In this document: positions 44,013-52,517 of the stretch, piece after piece
Layout of the letters: the number at the start of each line of letters is the position of its first letter
Position numbering within the stretch: the stretch's first letter is position 1
DNA from: Carboxydothermus islandicus
GTDB taxonomy: Bacteria > Bacillota > Z-2901 > Carboxydothermales > Carboxydothermaceae
Direction of reading: 5' to 3'
Length of the DNA stretch: 64,000 nt
NCBI RefSeq assembly: GCF_001950325.1
Contig: NZ_BDJL01000132.1
Location: 62,001 to 126,000, forward strand
Notes under the pieces: model-generated
The model's database searches: none
The model's input: only the letters and a program-made list of their open reading frames with translations
Told to the model about the DNA's origin: nothing
Position numbers and translations under genes: made by a program

Positions 44013-45084
44013 CCAGTTTTTAAGTCAAGAAGAGATAGATGCACTTTTAAGAGGTGGGCCTGTTCCTTCTGAGGCTGAAAGAAGCAATTCCGAAATCACC
44101 AATCGTGAGAGCAGCAACTCTGAAGTTATATTGACTGAGGAAGAAAAAGATGCCTTAGGGGAAGCAGGAAATATTTCCATGGGTTCGGCGGCTACTTCCC
44201 TGTCCCAGCTGGTGGGAAGGAAGGTTATCATTACCAGCCCCCGGGTAGAAGTAAAAAACGAGAAGGAGTTTTTTTCCGGTTTTCAAGAACCGTATATGGT
44301 AATTGAAGTGGAATTTACCGAAGGCCTCTCGGGAAAAAATGTTTTAATTATCAAGGAAAATGAAGTGGGTGTAATTGCCAGCTTAATGATGGGTGGGGAC
44401 GGTACCCATTCGGGGGAGATAACGGAGTTAGAACAAAGTGCCGCCCAAGAGGCAATGAACCAGATGATTGCCAGCAGTGCTACTTCTTTATCGGAAATCT
44501 TTAAAAGAAAAATTAACATTTCGCCACCAAGGTCCAAAATGATCAATTCCCGGGTAAACGAGACATACGAACCTTTTGGCGGCCAGGAAGTAGTAGTGAT
44601 TTATTTTAATATGCAAATTGAAGATCTGGTTGATACCGATATCATGCAGGTAATGGAGCCGAAAACGGCCAAAGAAGTGGCCCAGATGCTCTTGGCCAAA
44701 ATCTATGGGAGCCCTGAGCCGGAAACTGTCGTTACGGCTGAAGAAGTGATTGGTGGAGAAAAGAAAGAGAATATTGAGAAAAAATTTCAAAAGAAAGAAA
44801 CGGAAGAACAACTTGTCCTGCCTGCCGATGAAAAGTTAGAATTAATATTGGATATTCCCCTGAAAGTAGAGGTAGTATTAGGACGAACCCGCCGTCCCAT
44901 TAAGGAAATTTTAAGCTTTGGGCCGGGAGCAATAATTGACCTGGACCGGTTGGTGGACGAAGATGTTGAAGTTTTGGTAAATGGTACCCTTGTGGCTAAA
45001 GGAGAAATTGTGGTAGTGGGGGAGAATTTTGGTGTTAAAATAAATCAAATCCTTTCTCCCAAGGAACGGTTAAGTAAAATTTAA
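44005..45084 (+). CDS. fliY: Flagellar motor switch phosphatase FliY
   Basis: About 359 residues. The N-terminal CheY-binding peptide is LSQEEIDALLRGG. A CheC-like phosphatase domain has two sites (ALGEAGNISMGSAATSL and AAQEAMNQMIASSATSL). A Glu/Lys linker leads to a C-terminal SPOA domain (PLKVEVVLGRTRRPIKEIL). FliY joins C-ring structure to CheY-P hydrolysis. ATG 44005 is preferred; ATG 43996 is also in frame. A terminator follows the riboswitch downstream. Confidence 0.93.
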   Translation: MDNQFLSQEEIDALLRGGPVPSEAERSNSEITNRESSNSEVILTEEEKDALGEAGNISMGSAATSLSQLVGRKVIITSPRVEVKNEKEFFSGFQEPYMVIEVEFTEGLSGKNVLIIKENEVGVIASLMMGGDGTHSGEITELEQSAAQEAMNQMIASSATSLSEIFKRKINISPPRSKMINSRVNETYEPFGGQEVVVIYFNMQIEDLVDTDIMQVMEPKTAKEVAQMLLAKIYGSPEPETVVTAEEVIGGEKKENIEKKFQKKETEEQLVLPADEKLELILDIPLKVEVVLGRTRRPIKEILSFGPGAIIDLDRLVDEDVEVLVNGTLVAKGEIVVVGENFGVKINQILSPKERLSKI

Positions 45085-45102
45085 TGAGAGAGGACGTTAA
45101 GG

Positions 45103-45176
45103 GCAAAACCGGCGAAAGCCGGCGACGCAAAGCTACAGGGGCTAAGGCCGTAAGGCTATGCCAGCCAGCTGCCAAA
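45103..45176 (+). promoter_or_regulatory. Cyclic-di-GMP-I (GEMM) riboswitch
   Basis: The aptamer core is visible: AAGGGCAAA at its start, then a P2 stem CCGGC with GAAA loop and GCCGG, GACGCAAAGC, a P3 stem with CTAAGG...TATGCC resembling a tetraloop receptor, and CAGCCAGCTGCC. The residue equivalent to G20 of the Vibrio Vc2 aptamer is G, which favours c-di-GMP over cGAMP. It lies 18 bases after fliY with no promoter of its own visible, so it acts inside the operon. Confidence 0.85.
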
Positions 45177-45180
45177 GGAT

Positions 45181-45211
45181 AAAAACCTCCTCTGGCAGGA
45201 GGTTTTTAATT
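45181..45211 (+). terminator. Riboswitch-controlled terminator
   Basis: AAAAACCTCCT (45181-45191), loop CTGGC, AGGAGGTTTTT (45197-45207). CTGCCA in the aptamer 3' side (45169-45174) can pair instead with TGGCAG (45193-45198) of this hairpin, an antiterminator. If aptamer folding sequesters CTGCCA, ligand would favour termination. The logic is inferred. Confidence 0.82.
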
Positions 45212-45234
45212 TTAAATGTAAGGTGGGGGGCGCG

Positions 45235-46746
45235 GTGGTCAACTGGGAATTAAAGTTAGCCAATAATAACCTGGAGGCTTATGTCAAATATTCTTTAGGG
45301 GAAGGGGAAGAAGGGGGAAAAGTTCCGGTAACGGAACAGGATTTAAAAGATTTTTTACGCCAAAAAGGCATTGTGTACGGGATAATTGATGAAAATATAC
45401 CTGAAGTTCTGGCCAATCCCAACCAGTACAAGCTAATTGCCCGGGGTAAGGAACCATTGCCGCCGGTGCCCGATGAAATAATTACTTATTTTACAGCGGA
45501 AGAAGAAAAATATACCGTTGATAAGCTTGGCCACCGGGTTTATTATTTTAAATCGCTTCCTCAGGTGACCGAAGGACAGCTTTTAGCCGAAGTAAAAAGA
45601 GGAAAACCAGGGGAAGATGGGATTGATGTTTTCGGAAAACCGATAAAGGCCAAAGGTTATGTACCGGTGAAACTTAAAGCCCAGAAGGGGGCTGAAATAA
45701 AGGACGATAAAGTGTATGCCACCGTTAAAGGGTTACCGGTACGGATCGGTCATACCGGATTCGGGGTCCAAAGTTTGTTAATTTTAGACCGGGACCTCAG
45801 TTACAAGACCGGAAATTACCAGTTTGTTGGCAGCATAAAAGTTAACGGTAATGTCCTGGAAAACGTTTTACTAAAAGCCGAAGGCTCGGTGGAAGTTCTG
45901 GGGAATGTGGATTCGGCCAAAATTTATGCCGGGGAATCGTTTATTGGGAGAAAAAATGTTATTAACTCCGAAATTACCGTAGGTTTAAAACCGATGTTAG
46001 CGGCAAAGATCGTCCGGGTTTTAAACGAGTTTCGAGAAAGCTTTCATCCTTTGCTGATTTTAATTCAAGAGTTGTTGCCGCATTTAAATGAAAAACCGGT
46101 AACGTTATTTCGGATCTTACAGCAACTTTTTAAAAAGCCGGAGGAACTTAATAAACTTTTGGAGAAAATTAAAAAGACCTTTCAGGGGATTTCCGAAAAC
46201 AAACCGGAACTGGAGGCTTTTTGGCGGGATGGATTGGAACGGCTCCAAGAAGTGGAAAAAGTTTTTACCGCTCTTTTAAGAAGTTTTTCTGAAACTTTTC
46301 CCGCCACTGTTTTAAATCAAAAAATAAATCTGTGGTGGCATTTAATAGAAATGGGTGTAAAATATTTTCAGGAGGAGCAGCAAAATGCTAACGCCAACCC
46401 GTTTCAACTGACGGTTTATTCCGGTCAAAACAGCAAGTTTAACGTTTTTGGTGATTTTATTTTAAACGGTAAATCCCTCTACCACTGTACGGTGACGGCT
46501 ACTGGGTCAATCATCGCTGCAGGAGGAACGGTAATTGTAGGGGGAAGATTGCAGGCGGGGAAGATGGTTGACCTGGACGAAGTGGGAACCCCGATGGGCA
46601 CTACAATGGAAATTGTTGTGGGGAAGGAAAGTACCGTAAAAATTAAAAAAGTAAACCCCGGGGTGGTACTAAAAATCGGTCGTTTTCAGAAAACCTTCAG
46701 GGAAACGGAATACGGGGTGCTTTTTGCCGGTGAAAAAGATTTATAG
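45235..46746 (+). CDS. FapA family (DUF342) protein
   Basis: About 503 residues. The N-terminal third has a beta region with RGKPGEDGIDVFGKPIKAK, the DUF342 hallmark. A parallel beta-helix (VEVLGNVDSAKIYAGESFIGRKN) is interrupted by a coiled coil at about 250-390, and beta-helix repeats return in the C-terminus (GSIIAAGGTVIVGGRLQAG). FapA proteins have been linked to polymer or surface control near chemotaxis genes. GTG 45235 follows AAGGTGGGG. It is placed under the c-di-GMP riboswitch. Function unknown. Confidence 0.85.
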   Translation: MVNWELKLANNNLEAYVKYSLGEGEEGGKVPVTEQDLKDFLRQKGIVYGIIDENIPEVLANPNQYKLIARGKEPLPPVPDEIITYFTAEEEKYTVDKLGHRVYYFKSLPQVTEGQLLAEVKRGKPGEDGIDVFGKPIKAKGYVPVKLKAQKGAEIKDDKVYATVKGLPVRIGHTGFGVQSLLILDRDLSYKTGNYQFVGSIKVNGNVLENVLLKAEGSVEVLGNVDSAKIYAGESFIGRKNVINSEITVGLKPMLAAKIVRVLNEFRESFHPLLILIQELLPHLNEKPVTLFRILQQLFKKPEELNKLLEKIKKTFQGISENKPELEAFWRDGLERLQEVEKVFTALLRSFSETFPATVLNQKINLWWHLIEMGVKYFQEEQQNANANPFQLTVYSGQNSKFNVFGDFILNGKSLYHCTVTATGSIIAAGGTVIVGGRLQAGKMVDLDEVGTPMGTTMEIVVGKESTVKIKKVNPGVVLKIGRFQKTFRETEYGVLFAGEKDL

Positions 46747-46764
46747 GGGAATGGAGTGATTATT

Positions 46765-47424
46765 TTGAGCCAAGACCTTTACGCAAAAACCATTAAGTGT
46801 CCCCTTTGTGGCCATGAATATAAGACTCTTAAAGTAAAGAGTTCTGCCTTGCGCTCTGGTGGGATGGACCCAGATTTATGCATGCGCTATTCCGGCTTAA
46901 ATCCCCTTTATTATAAAGTCAATGTTTGCCCCCGGTGTTTTTATGCGTTTACCGAAGAGTTTACAAATATAAAAAAAACGGACCTGGAGTTACTAAAAAC
47001 CGAACTGACCAAAAACCCCCTGCCTTTTAATTTCTGCGGGGAACGGGATTTTAATCTGGCGGTAAAATCTTACGGACAGGCTTTGAAGTGTGCTTTACTT
47101 AAAAAAGAAAAAGATAGTATTATTGGCCGGCTGTGTCATAATCTTGCCTGCATATATCGTAGGCAGGGTGAAATTGAAAATGAAGAAAAGTATTTGCACT
47201 ATGCCCTGAATTATTACGAAAAAGCATTTAACACCGAAGCGAATGCCAAAGATGCTTATACGTTAGCTTACTTAATTGGGGAGCTTAGCCGTCGCTTGAA
47301 AGATTACGAAAAGGCGGCTAAATGGTTTGGTTATTTGTTACAAAATAAAAATATGTTGCCCAAAAAGCTGGTGAATCTGGTTCAGGAGCAGTGGCAGGTC
47401 TTGCGGGAGGAAAAAAAGATGTGA
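46765..47424 (+). CDS. DUF2225 protein with zinc-ribbon and TPR-like region
   Basis: About 219 residues. Two CxxC pairs (KCPLCGHEY and VCPRCFYAF) form a likely zinc site. The rest is a helical repeat region such as KSYGQALKCALLKKEKDSIIGRLCHNLACIYRR. TTG 46765 after ATGGAGTGA is preferred; GTG 46756 is in frame. DUF2225 proteins are common in Firmicutes with no firm role. Follows the DUF342 gene and shares its riboswitch control. Confidence 0.8.
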   Translation: MSQDLYAKTIKCPLCGHEYKTLKVKSSALRSGGMDPDLCMRYSGLNPLYYKVNVCPRCFYAFTEEFTNIKKTDLELLKTELTKNPLPFNFCGERDFNLAVKSYGQALKCALLKKEKDSIIGRLCHNLACIYRRQGEIENEEKYLHYALNYYEKAFNTEANAKDAYTLAYLIGELSRRLKDYEKAAKWFGYLLQNKNMLPKKLVNLVQEQWQVLREEKKM

Positions 47425-47465
47425 TAGTCTAATTAATGTCAAAATATTAATACAGAGGTGATGGT

Positions 47466-49325
47466 ATGAAATTAAATTCCTTACGGGTCAAGATTTTAGC
47501 CATACTTCTTTTGATGGTAACTATTCCTTTACTGGTTAATACCGCATTTAATTATTATGAAGCCCAGAAAGTGCTGTATAATAAACTGCAAAATACGGCC
47601 CAGGATGCAGCTAAGCTCGGTGATGTAGCTTTGGACCATTTTCTTGGGGGAATACAGCAGACTATCGATACTTTAGCTCAAGAAGATAATGCCATTAACT
47701 TTTACGATATACCGGGCTGTGCCCAGTGGTTTGGTAAAACCCTGGACAATACTCGCAAAAATAACCCGGCTATAATGTCGATTTACATAGGTACCGTCCG
47801 CGGGGAAATTTATCTTTACCCCAAACAACCATTACCTGCAGGGTATGACCCCAGAAAACGTCCCTGGTATCAAAAAGCGCTGGCTTCACCCGGAAAAGCC
47901 GTTTGGACCGAGCCGTATCAAGATGCCTTTACCGGCAAAACCGTAGTTACCGTAGCCCGCCTGGTCGAGAAAAATGGTAAGCCGGTAGGGGTTGTGGCGG
48001 CGGATATTCTTTTAGACCATTTTAATGATATGATTAAAGGGATAAAGGTCGGAAAAACGGGATACATTTTTGCTATCGACCAAAAGGGTACGGTTTTAGC
48101 CCATAAAGATCCCAAACTCTTAGGCAAATCGTTTGCCAAATATGATTTTGTGCAAAAAATGCTCTCCCGGGATTCGGGGTTTATAAAATATCATTATAAC
48201 GGGGTAGATAAATATCTTGCGTTTGTTACCGCGCCCCGTACTGGCTGGAAAATGGCAGCAAACTTTGAGGCGGCTGAGGTCGGTGTCGATACCAGAGCTT
48301 TACTTACTTCCGGTATAGTAATTTTCTTAATAACTGTAATCTTATTAACAATTCTTTCCCTCTGGGTTGCCCGTTATATCAGTAACCCGATTGGACATGT
48401 GGTGGAGAAACTTAACCTTATCCGCAACGGAGACCTGACGGTAGCAATTGAAGGAACCGCAAGAAATGATGAACTGGGGGTTTTGGCAAAAAGTTTACAA
48501 GATACCGTAGCGGGAGTGGCAGCTCTGGTGCAAAAAATCCGGGAAGTTGCTTCGTCAGTTGCGGCTGCGGCTCAGGAAATTTCCGCCAGCACCCAGCAAA
48601 TCGCTACCGGCAGTCAAAATCAAACCGGTGAAATTAATGCCATAGCCATGGAAATGGATGCTTTTGCCGAAAAAGCATCGAAAGCGGCAGAATACGTAAC
48701 AGAAATGTTAAAACTGGCGGAAGAAACGGTGACCACGGCCACGCAGGGTGAAAAAGCCCTTAAAGAAAACTTTAGCGGTTTGGAGGAAATAAAAGCCAAA
48801 GTTTCTGATTTAGAAAGAAGCGCCCAGGCGATTAGCGGGATGCTTGAGATAATTAACGAAATTGCCGAGCAAACCAATCTTTTAGCTTTAAATGCTGCTA
48901 TTGAAGCCGCCAGGGCTGGAGAACACGGCCGCGGTTTTGCGGTGGTCGCCGAAGAAGTCCGTAAACTTGCCGAGCGCTCTGCCCGGGCTACCGAGGAAAT
49001 CTCAGCAGTGGTTAAAGAAATCTCGGCTGGTATGCAGGTGGCGTTAAAAGCTGTCAATGAAGGTGACCGCCTGGGAAGGGTTGCTTCGGAAAGCTTTAAG
49101 GAAATTTTCGGGAAGATTGAAGCGTTAAATGAACGGATTCGCGAGATCAGCACCATTGTCCAGCAGCAGTCCGAAGGCAGCGAAAAGGTTGCTCGATCCC
49201 TGCAAAACATTTCGGCCATTACCGAAGAAGTTTCCGCAACCATTGAGGAAAACAGTGCGGCTACCGAAGAGCTGGCTGCTACAGCCCAGGAACTGGTGGC
49301 CAATGTGGAGAAATTTAAAGTTTAA
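47466..49325 (+). CDS. Methyl-accepting chemotaxis protein with dCache sensor
   Basis: A protein of 619 residues. TM1 at about 9-28, a large extracytoplasmic double Cache domain to about 275, TM2 at about 275-300, HAMP, then the signalling hairpin with [20 protein letters not shown] near 470. In the sensor Y127, R132, W134, Y135, Y151 and D180 match the spacing of the amino-acid-binding motif known for dCache_1AA receptors, so amino acids are a likely ligand. The ATG follows AGAGGTGATGG. Confidence 0.93.
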   Translation: MKLNSLRVKILAILLLMVTIPLLVNTAFNYYEAQKVLYNKLQNTAQDAAKLGDVALDHFLGGIQQTIDTLAQEDNAINFYDIPGCAQWFGKTLDNTRKNNPAIMSIYIGTVRGEIYLYPKQPLPAGYDPRKRPWYQKALASPGKAVWTEPYQDAFTGKTVVTVARLVEKNGKPVGVVAADILLDHFNDMIKGIKVGKTGYIFAIDQKGTVLAHKDPKLLGKSFAKYDFVQKMLSRDSGFIKYHYNGVDKYLAFVTAPRTGWKMAANFEAAEVGVDTRALLTSGIVIFLITVILLTILSLWVARYISNPIGHVVEKLNLIRNGDLTVAIEGTARNDELGVLAKSLQDTVAGVAALVQKIREVASSVAAAAQEISASTQQIATGSQNQTGEINAIAMEMDAFAEKASKAAEYVTEMLKLAEETVTTATQGEKALKENFSGLEEIKAKVSDLERSAQAISGMLEIINEIAEQTNLLALNAAIEAARAGEHGRGFAVVAEEVRKLAERSARATEEISAVVKEISAGMQVALKAVNEGDRLGRVASESFKEIFGKIEALNERIREISTIVQQQSEGSEKVARSLQNISAITEEVSATIEENSAATEELAATAQELVANVEKFKV

Positions 49326-49340
49326 AAATTTAAAGTTTAA

Positions 49341-49377
49341 AAAAGTAAAACCCGCTTTCTGGCGGGTTTTACTTTTT
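49341..49377 (+). terminator. Bidirectional terminator
   Basis: AAAAGTAAAACCCGC (49341-49355) and GCGGGTTTTACTTTT (49362-49376) flank a six-base loop. T runs exist in both directions, so it ends the receptor gene on plus and the minus-strand regulator gene, whose stop codon it overlaps. Confidence 0.88.
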
Positions 49378-49701
49378 TATGCTTTTGTGCTGGTATTTAT
49401 AATTTAAAAAATCTACAAAAAGATTAACTTCCTCTATTGCTTCAGCGGGTAACAGGTAAATTTTTTGAATGACCATGGAGGGGTTAGAAAGAGAGTTTTC
49501 TTCTTTCACAAGCCCTGCAACGTATTCGATACTTACCTCTAATTCCTGGGCAATTTTCCAAAAAAGCTCAATATCCGGAGTTCGTTCGTTGTTTTCGTAT
49601 TTGCAAAGTGCCCAGTAGGATATACCGACTCTTTTTGCCAGCTCTTTCCGGCTAATTTTTTTTTCTTCCCGGATTAACTTGATTTTGTTTTTAATCGCCA
49701 T
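49369..49701 (-). CDS. XRE-type helix-turn-helix regulator
   Basis: About 110 residues. The N-terminal 60 form a Cro/C1 HTH (IKLIREEKKISRKELAKRVGISYWALCKYENNERTPDIE). The C-terminal 45 are helical with no clear family. It reads convergently with the receptor gene and divergently from the HD-GYP pseudogene, so it may regulate itself or the second chemosensory operon. ATG at 49701 is chosen; a TTG five codons earlier sits on the only AAAAGGG site. Confidence 0.85.
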   Translation of the reverse strand: MAIKNKIKLIREEKKISRKELAKRVGISYWALCKYENNERTPDIELFWKIAQELEVSIEYVAGLVKEENSLSNPSMVIQKIYLLPAEAIEEVNLFVDFLNYKYQHKSIKK

Positions 49702-49753
49702 AAACAGGCTAAACAACCCTTTTCAATTTAAAATTTTTTGTTATTTTGATTAT

Positions 49754-49782
49754 ATTTTACCTAATAATTTGCGATTTGGCAA
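49754..49782 (-). promoter_or_regulatory. Promoter of the XRE gene
   Basis: On the minus strand, TTGCCA (49777-49782) and TAAAAT (49754-49759) are separated by 17 bases. A palindrome, ATGGCCAT at 49795-49802, lies between the two divergent promoters and could be an operator. Confidence 0.55.
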
Positions 49783-49839
49783 TATTTGGACATAATGGCC
49801 ATATTTTTTAAACAATTTTAAAAAAATCCGGGCAATTAG

Positions 49840-49867
49840 TTGACAATAATTTAACAAAGTGTACAAT
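49840..49867 (+). promoter_or_regulatory. Sigma-A promoter of the second chemosensory region
   Basis: TTGACA at 49840-49845, 16 bases, TACAAT at 49862-49867. It faces the HD-GYP pseudogene and, through it, the second chemosensory operon. Confidence 0.65.
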
Positions 49868-49922
49868 ATGTATTATGAATACTGTAAAATGTTGGCGAAT
49901 AGTGGGGTAAAGTAGGTGAACT

Positions 49923-50644
49923 ATGAAATTCGGATCTTATTCTTTTTGTGTTGCCTTAAATAACATTTTAGGAATTATTGATCCCGAACTTAAAAAATTT
50001 CGCTTGCGTACAGCCTTTGTCAGTTTAGAATTAGGTAAGCTATTGTCTTTTAAGAAAGTTAATCTTGATGAGAACAGGTTCATGCTCTAATTGCCAGGGT
50101 GATTTCAGCAAAAGACCGGTATACCGGTAAGCATTCTATAGAAGTTGGTAGTATTGCCAAAACTATCGGAAAATATTTGGGTTTTGGCGGTGAACACTTA
50201 GAGATGCTGGAAATAGCCGGTCTTTTACATGATTTGGGTAAACTGGCGGTTCCCCTTAAAATTCTCAATAAACCGGGAAAACTAACGGCAAAAGAATTTG
50301 AGCTTATTAAAGTGCATCCTTTTTATACTTATAAAACTTTATCGCAAGTAAAGGGTATGGAAAAAATAGCCTGCTGGGCTGGGTATCACCACGAGCGATT
50401 GGATGGGAGCGGTTATCCCTTCCATTTGACCTCCCACGAATTGGAGCTTGAAAGTCGCATCATTCAGGTAGCCGATGTTCTGGCGGCCCTCCTGGAAGAT
50501 AGGCCCTACCGTCGTGCCCTGACTCCACAGGAAATTTTCCAGATTTTAAGAGGTGAAGTAGAAAAAGGGAAACTTGATGCGCAGGTGGTAGAGGTGGGGC
50601 TTAAAGTTGTTTTTCAAACGGCTTTCCAGGTAAGATGGGGGTGA
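49923..50644 (+). pseudogene. HD-GYP domain gene broken by a -1 frameshift
   Basis: A 55-codon frame from ATG 49923 (GIIDPELKKFRLRTAFVSLELGKLL) resembles the start of HD-type signalling proteins but stops at 50090. In the -1 frame, coding sequence with HD-GYP character runs from about 50072 (EQVHALIARV) to 50644, well upstream of any start codon in that frame. Both together read as one protein interrupted near 50070. The HD-GYP part keeps LLHDLGK and HHERLDGSGYP. A GTG at 50099 could start a 181-residue C-terminal protein, but lacks a clear ribosome site. Sequencing error, decay or programmed shift cannot be told apart here. Confidence 0.65.
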
Positions 50645-50659
50645 TTTTTAGCGAGTAGT

Positions 50660-51628
50660 ATGTTTCGCTATTTTGCCAAGGAAAAAGAAAATAAAGATAT
50701 GGTGAGGAGAGATTTAACCTTGGAGCTACGGGACTCGTTATCTATCTTGAAAAAACAAATTGAAAAGGTAATAAACTTAAGTGAAGCAGCAGTTTTAGAA
50801 ATGGGACAAGCTGCGGAAAATAGTATGAATATGATAAAAAATAGTAAAGAGTTAATTACCGCTTCTCTCCAGGAAGTTTTAGAACTAAACCGGGCCAGCA
50901 TTGCCGCAATTTCTAATGTGGTGGAGGAAAATGCCCGAGTACTGCAGGAAGTAGAAGCTTACCTTCATCAATTAATTATAAAAATTGATGGGGTATTTCG
51001 CCTGTGGGGAAAAGAAGGACAGGAGCAATTAGTAGCACTTTTGGAAAATGTAACGCGAAAAACCCGGGTGGTAGCATTAAATGCTTCCATTGAAGCAGCC
51101 CGCTTGGGAGCGGCAGGACGAAGCTTTGCCGTCGTAGCCCAGGAGATCCAAAACCTTGTGGGCAAGACTTCTGAAGCTATTGAAAATTTGGCCGAGCACA
51201 ACCGGGTTTTTGAACAAAAGGTGGAAGAATTAGCTCAGAATTTAGAAGAGCTGGAAGGCTACTTTTTAATGCAGCTAAGGGCTGCTAACGAAAAGATTGC
51301 CCGCAGCGGGAAAATAAGCCAGGAGTGGGGGCAGAAGACCAAGGAAATTTTTCAAAAAGCTGACCAAGCGTTGGAAAACTTGGAAGAGGTAATTACCCGG
51401 GGAGCGGCTAATTTTCAGTTTCAGGACATTATTGCCCAAAGGCTAAATAACGTTATAAAAGGTTTAAAGCTGATTGAGGAGTATTTAAAAAATAAGGGAG
51501 AGGGAGAGTTATTAAGAAAAATTGAAATGCTTTATACTTCGGAAGATGAAAGAACTATTCACCGCACCACTTTAAATAATTCTCAAGAGAAAGATGCGGA
51601 GCTGCTAAATAACGTTGAGTTTTTTTAA
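50660..51628 (+). CDS. Soluble chemoreceptor-like signalling protein, degenerate tip
   Basis: A protein of 322 residues, no membrane helix, strongly coiled coil. The signalling-hairpin core appears at about residues 133-172 (KTRVVALNASIEAARLGAAGRSFAVVAQEIQNL), altered from the standard tip. Later it has NFQFQDIIAQRLNNVIKGL, a motif seen in CheZ-like or related signalling helices. It is probably a partner of the second CheA, but could be a phosphatase-like factor. The ribosome site before the ATG is weak. Confidence 0.7.
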   Translation: MFRYFAKEKENKDMVRRDLTLELRDSLSILKKQIEKVINLSEAAVLEMGQAAENSMNMIKNSKELITASLQEVLELNRASIAAISNVVEENARVLQEVEAYLHQLIIKIDGVFRLWGKEGQEQLVALLENVTRKTRVVALNASIEAARLGAAGRSFAVVAQEIQNLVGKTSEAIENLAEHNRVFEQKVEELAQNLEELEGYFLMQLRAANEKIARSGKISQEWGQKTKEIFQKADQALENLEEVITRGAANFQFQDIIAQRLNNVIKGLKLIEEYLKNKGEGELLRKIEMLYTSEDERTIHRTTLNNSQEKDAELLNNVEFF

Positions 51629-51647
51629 CAGTGAGGAGGTGGAGCAG

Positions 51648-52010
51648 ATGAAAAAAATATTAGCATTGGATGATTCGACCACAATGCTGCAAAGCATTAA
51701 GCTTTCGTTATTAAGAAAAGGACATCAGGTTAGCACTTTTACCAAAGGAAGCGAAGCTTTAGCTATGCTTGGGAAAGAAAAATTTGATTTAATCATAACC
51801 GACTTAAACATGCCGGAAATGGACGGGATAACTTTTATCCAAAAAGTAAGGGCGCTTTCAAACTACAAGTTTACGCCAATTTTGGTTTTAACCACCGAAT
51901 CCCAGGCCGCTAAAAAAGAGCAGGCGCGAAAAGCTGGGGCAACTGCCTGGATAACCAAGCCGTTTACCCCGGAACAGCTTTTAATGGTGGTCGAAAAAAT
52001 TGCCAGGTGA
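51648..52010 (+). CDS. cheY: CheY-like response regulator (second system)
   Basis: A single receiver of 120 residues. D8-D9 form the acid pocket, D52 (ITDLNMP) is the phospho-acceptor and the conserved lysine is in ITKPF. ATG 51648 follows GAGGAGGTGGAG. No output domain, so it acts by protein contact. It lies before the HEAT protein gene and CheR of the second chemosensory set. Confidence 0.93.
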   Translation: MKKILALDDSTTMLQSIKLSLLRKGHQVSTFTKGSEALAMLGKEKFDLIITDLNMPEMDGITFIQKVRALSNYKFTPILVLTTESQAAKKEQARKAGATAWITKPFTPEQLLMVVEKIAR

Positions 52011-52025
52011 TGGAGGAAGACAAAG

Positions 52026-52517
52026 GTGTCGAAGGAAAGAGGAGCTCAGGAACTTTTTACAAAATTGATAAGGACTGAAGATCTTTTTGAACGGGAAAAA
52101 ATTTACATAGAGCTTTTAAAGAAAGCCGATGACGAAATTATTAGTGGTTTTATTGAGTTACTTTACCACGACGATCCAAGCTTACGAAATTTAGCCATTG
52201 AAGCTTTAGTGCAGTTAGATGCTAAAGCTTTTCCCGAAGTAAAAAAGCTTCTTTTAAGTGAAGATGAAGATATTCGCATTTTTGCAGCCAATATCTTAGG
52301 AGAAATGAAAGACCCTCGAGGAATTGCTGCTATCCGTGACCATTTACTTTCTGAAACCAATGTTAACGTAGTTGCGTGGATAGTTGAATATTTAGGCGAG
52401 TATGGAAATGATGAGGACATTCCCTTATTAGAGTCGCTTAGGGAAAAATTTAAGCAGCCGTTTATAGAATTTGCGGTAAATCGAGCAATACAATCCTTAA
52501 AAAGCGGTGGGAACTAA
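52026..52517 (+). CDS. HEAT-repeat protein of the second chemosensory operon
   Basis: A protein of 163 residues with a GTG start after TGGAGG. Four to five HEAT-like helical pairs are visible, for example PSLRNLAIEALVQLDAKAF and EDIRIFAANILGEMKDPRGI. It contains no catalytic motif. It overlaps the next cheR by one base. HEAT proteins sit in some alternative chemosensory operons as scaffolds. Role inferred from place only. Confidence 0.8.
   Translation: MSKERGAQELFTKLIRTEDLFEREKIYIELLKKADDEIISGFIELLYHDDPSLRNLAIEALVQLDAKAFPEVKKLLLSEDEDIRIFAANILGEMKDPRGIAAIRDHLLSETNVNVVAWIVEYLGEYGNDEDIPLLESLREKFKQPFIEFAVNRAIQSLKSGGN

Noticed and set aside
45103-45176. cGAMP-type (cAG) riboswitch
   Set aside because: The position equal to Vc2 20 is G, not A, so c-di-GMP is the better ligand call; binding tests would settle it.
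48620-49303. Long minus-strand open frame inside the Cache receptor gene
   Set aside because: It mirrors the coiled-coil signalling region; Ala and Ser rich shadow frames are common opposite chemoreceptors. No ribosome site.
49311-49338. AAATTTAAAGTTT duplication at the end of the Cache receptor gene
   Set aside because: A 13-base AT-rich repeat across the stop codon, likely simple slippage with no function visible.
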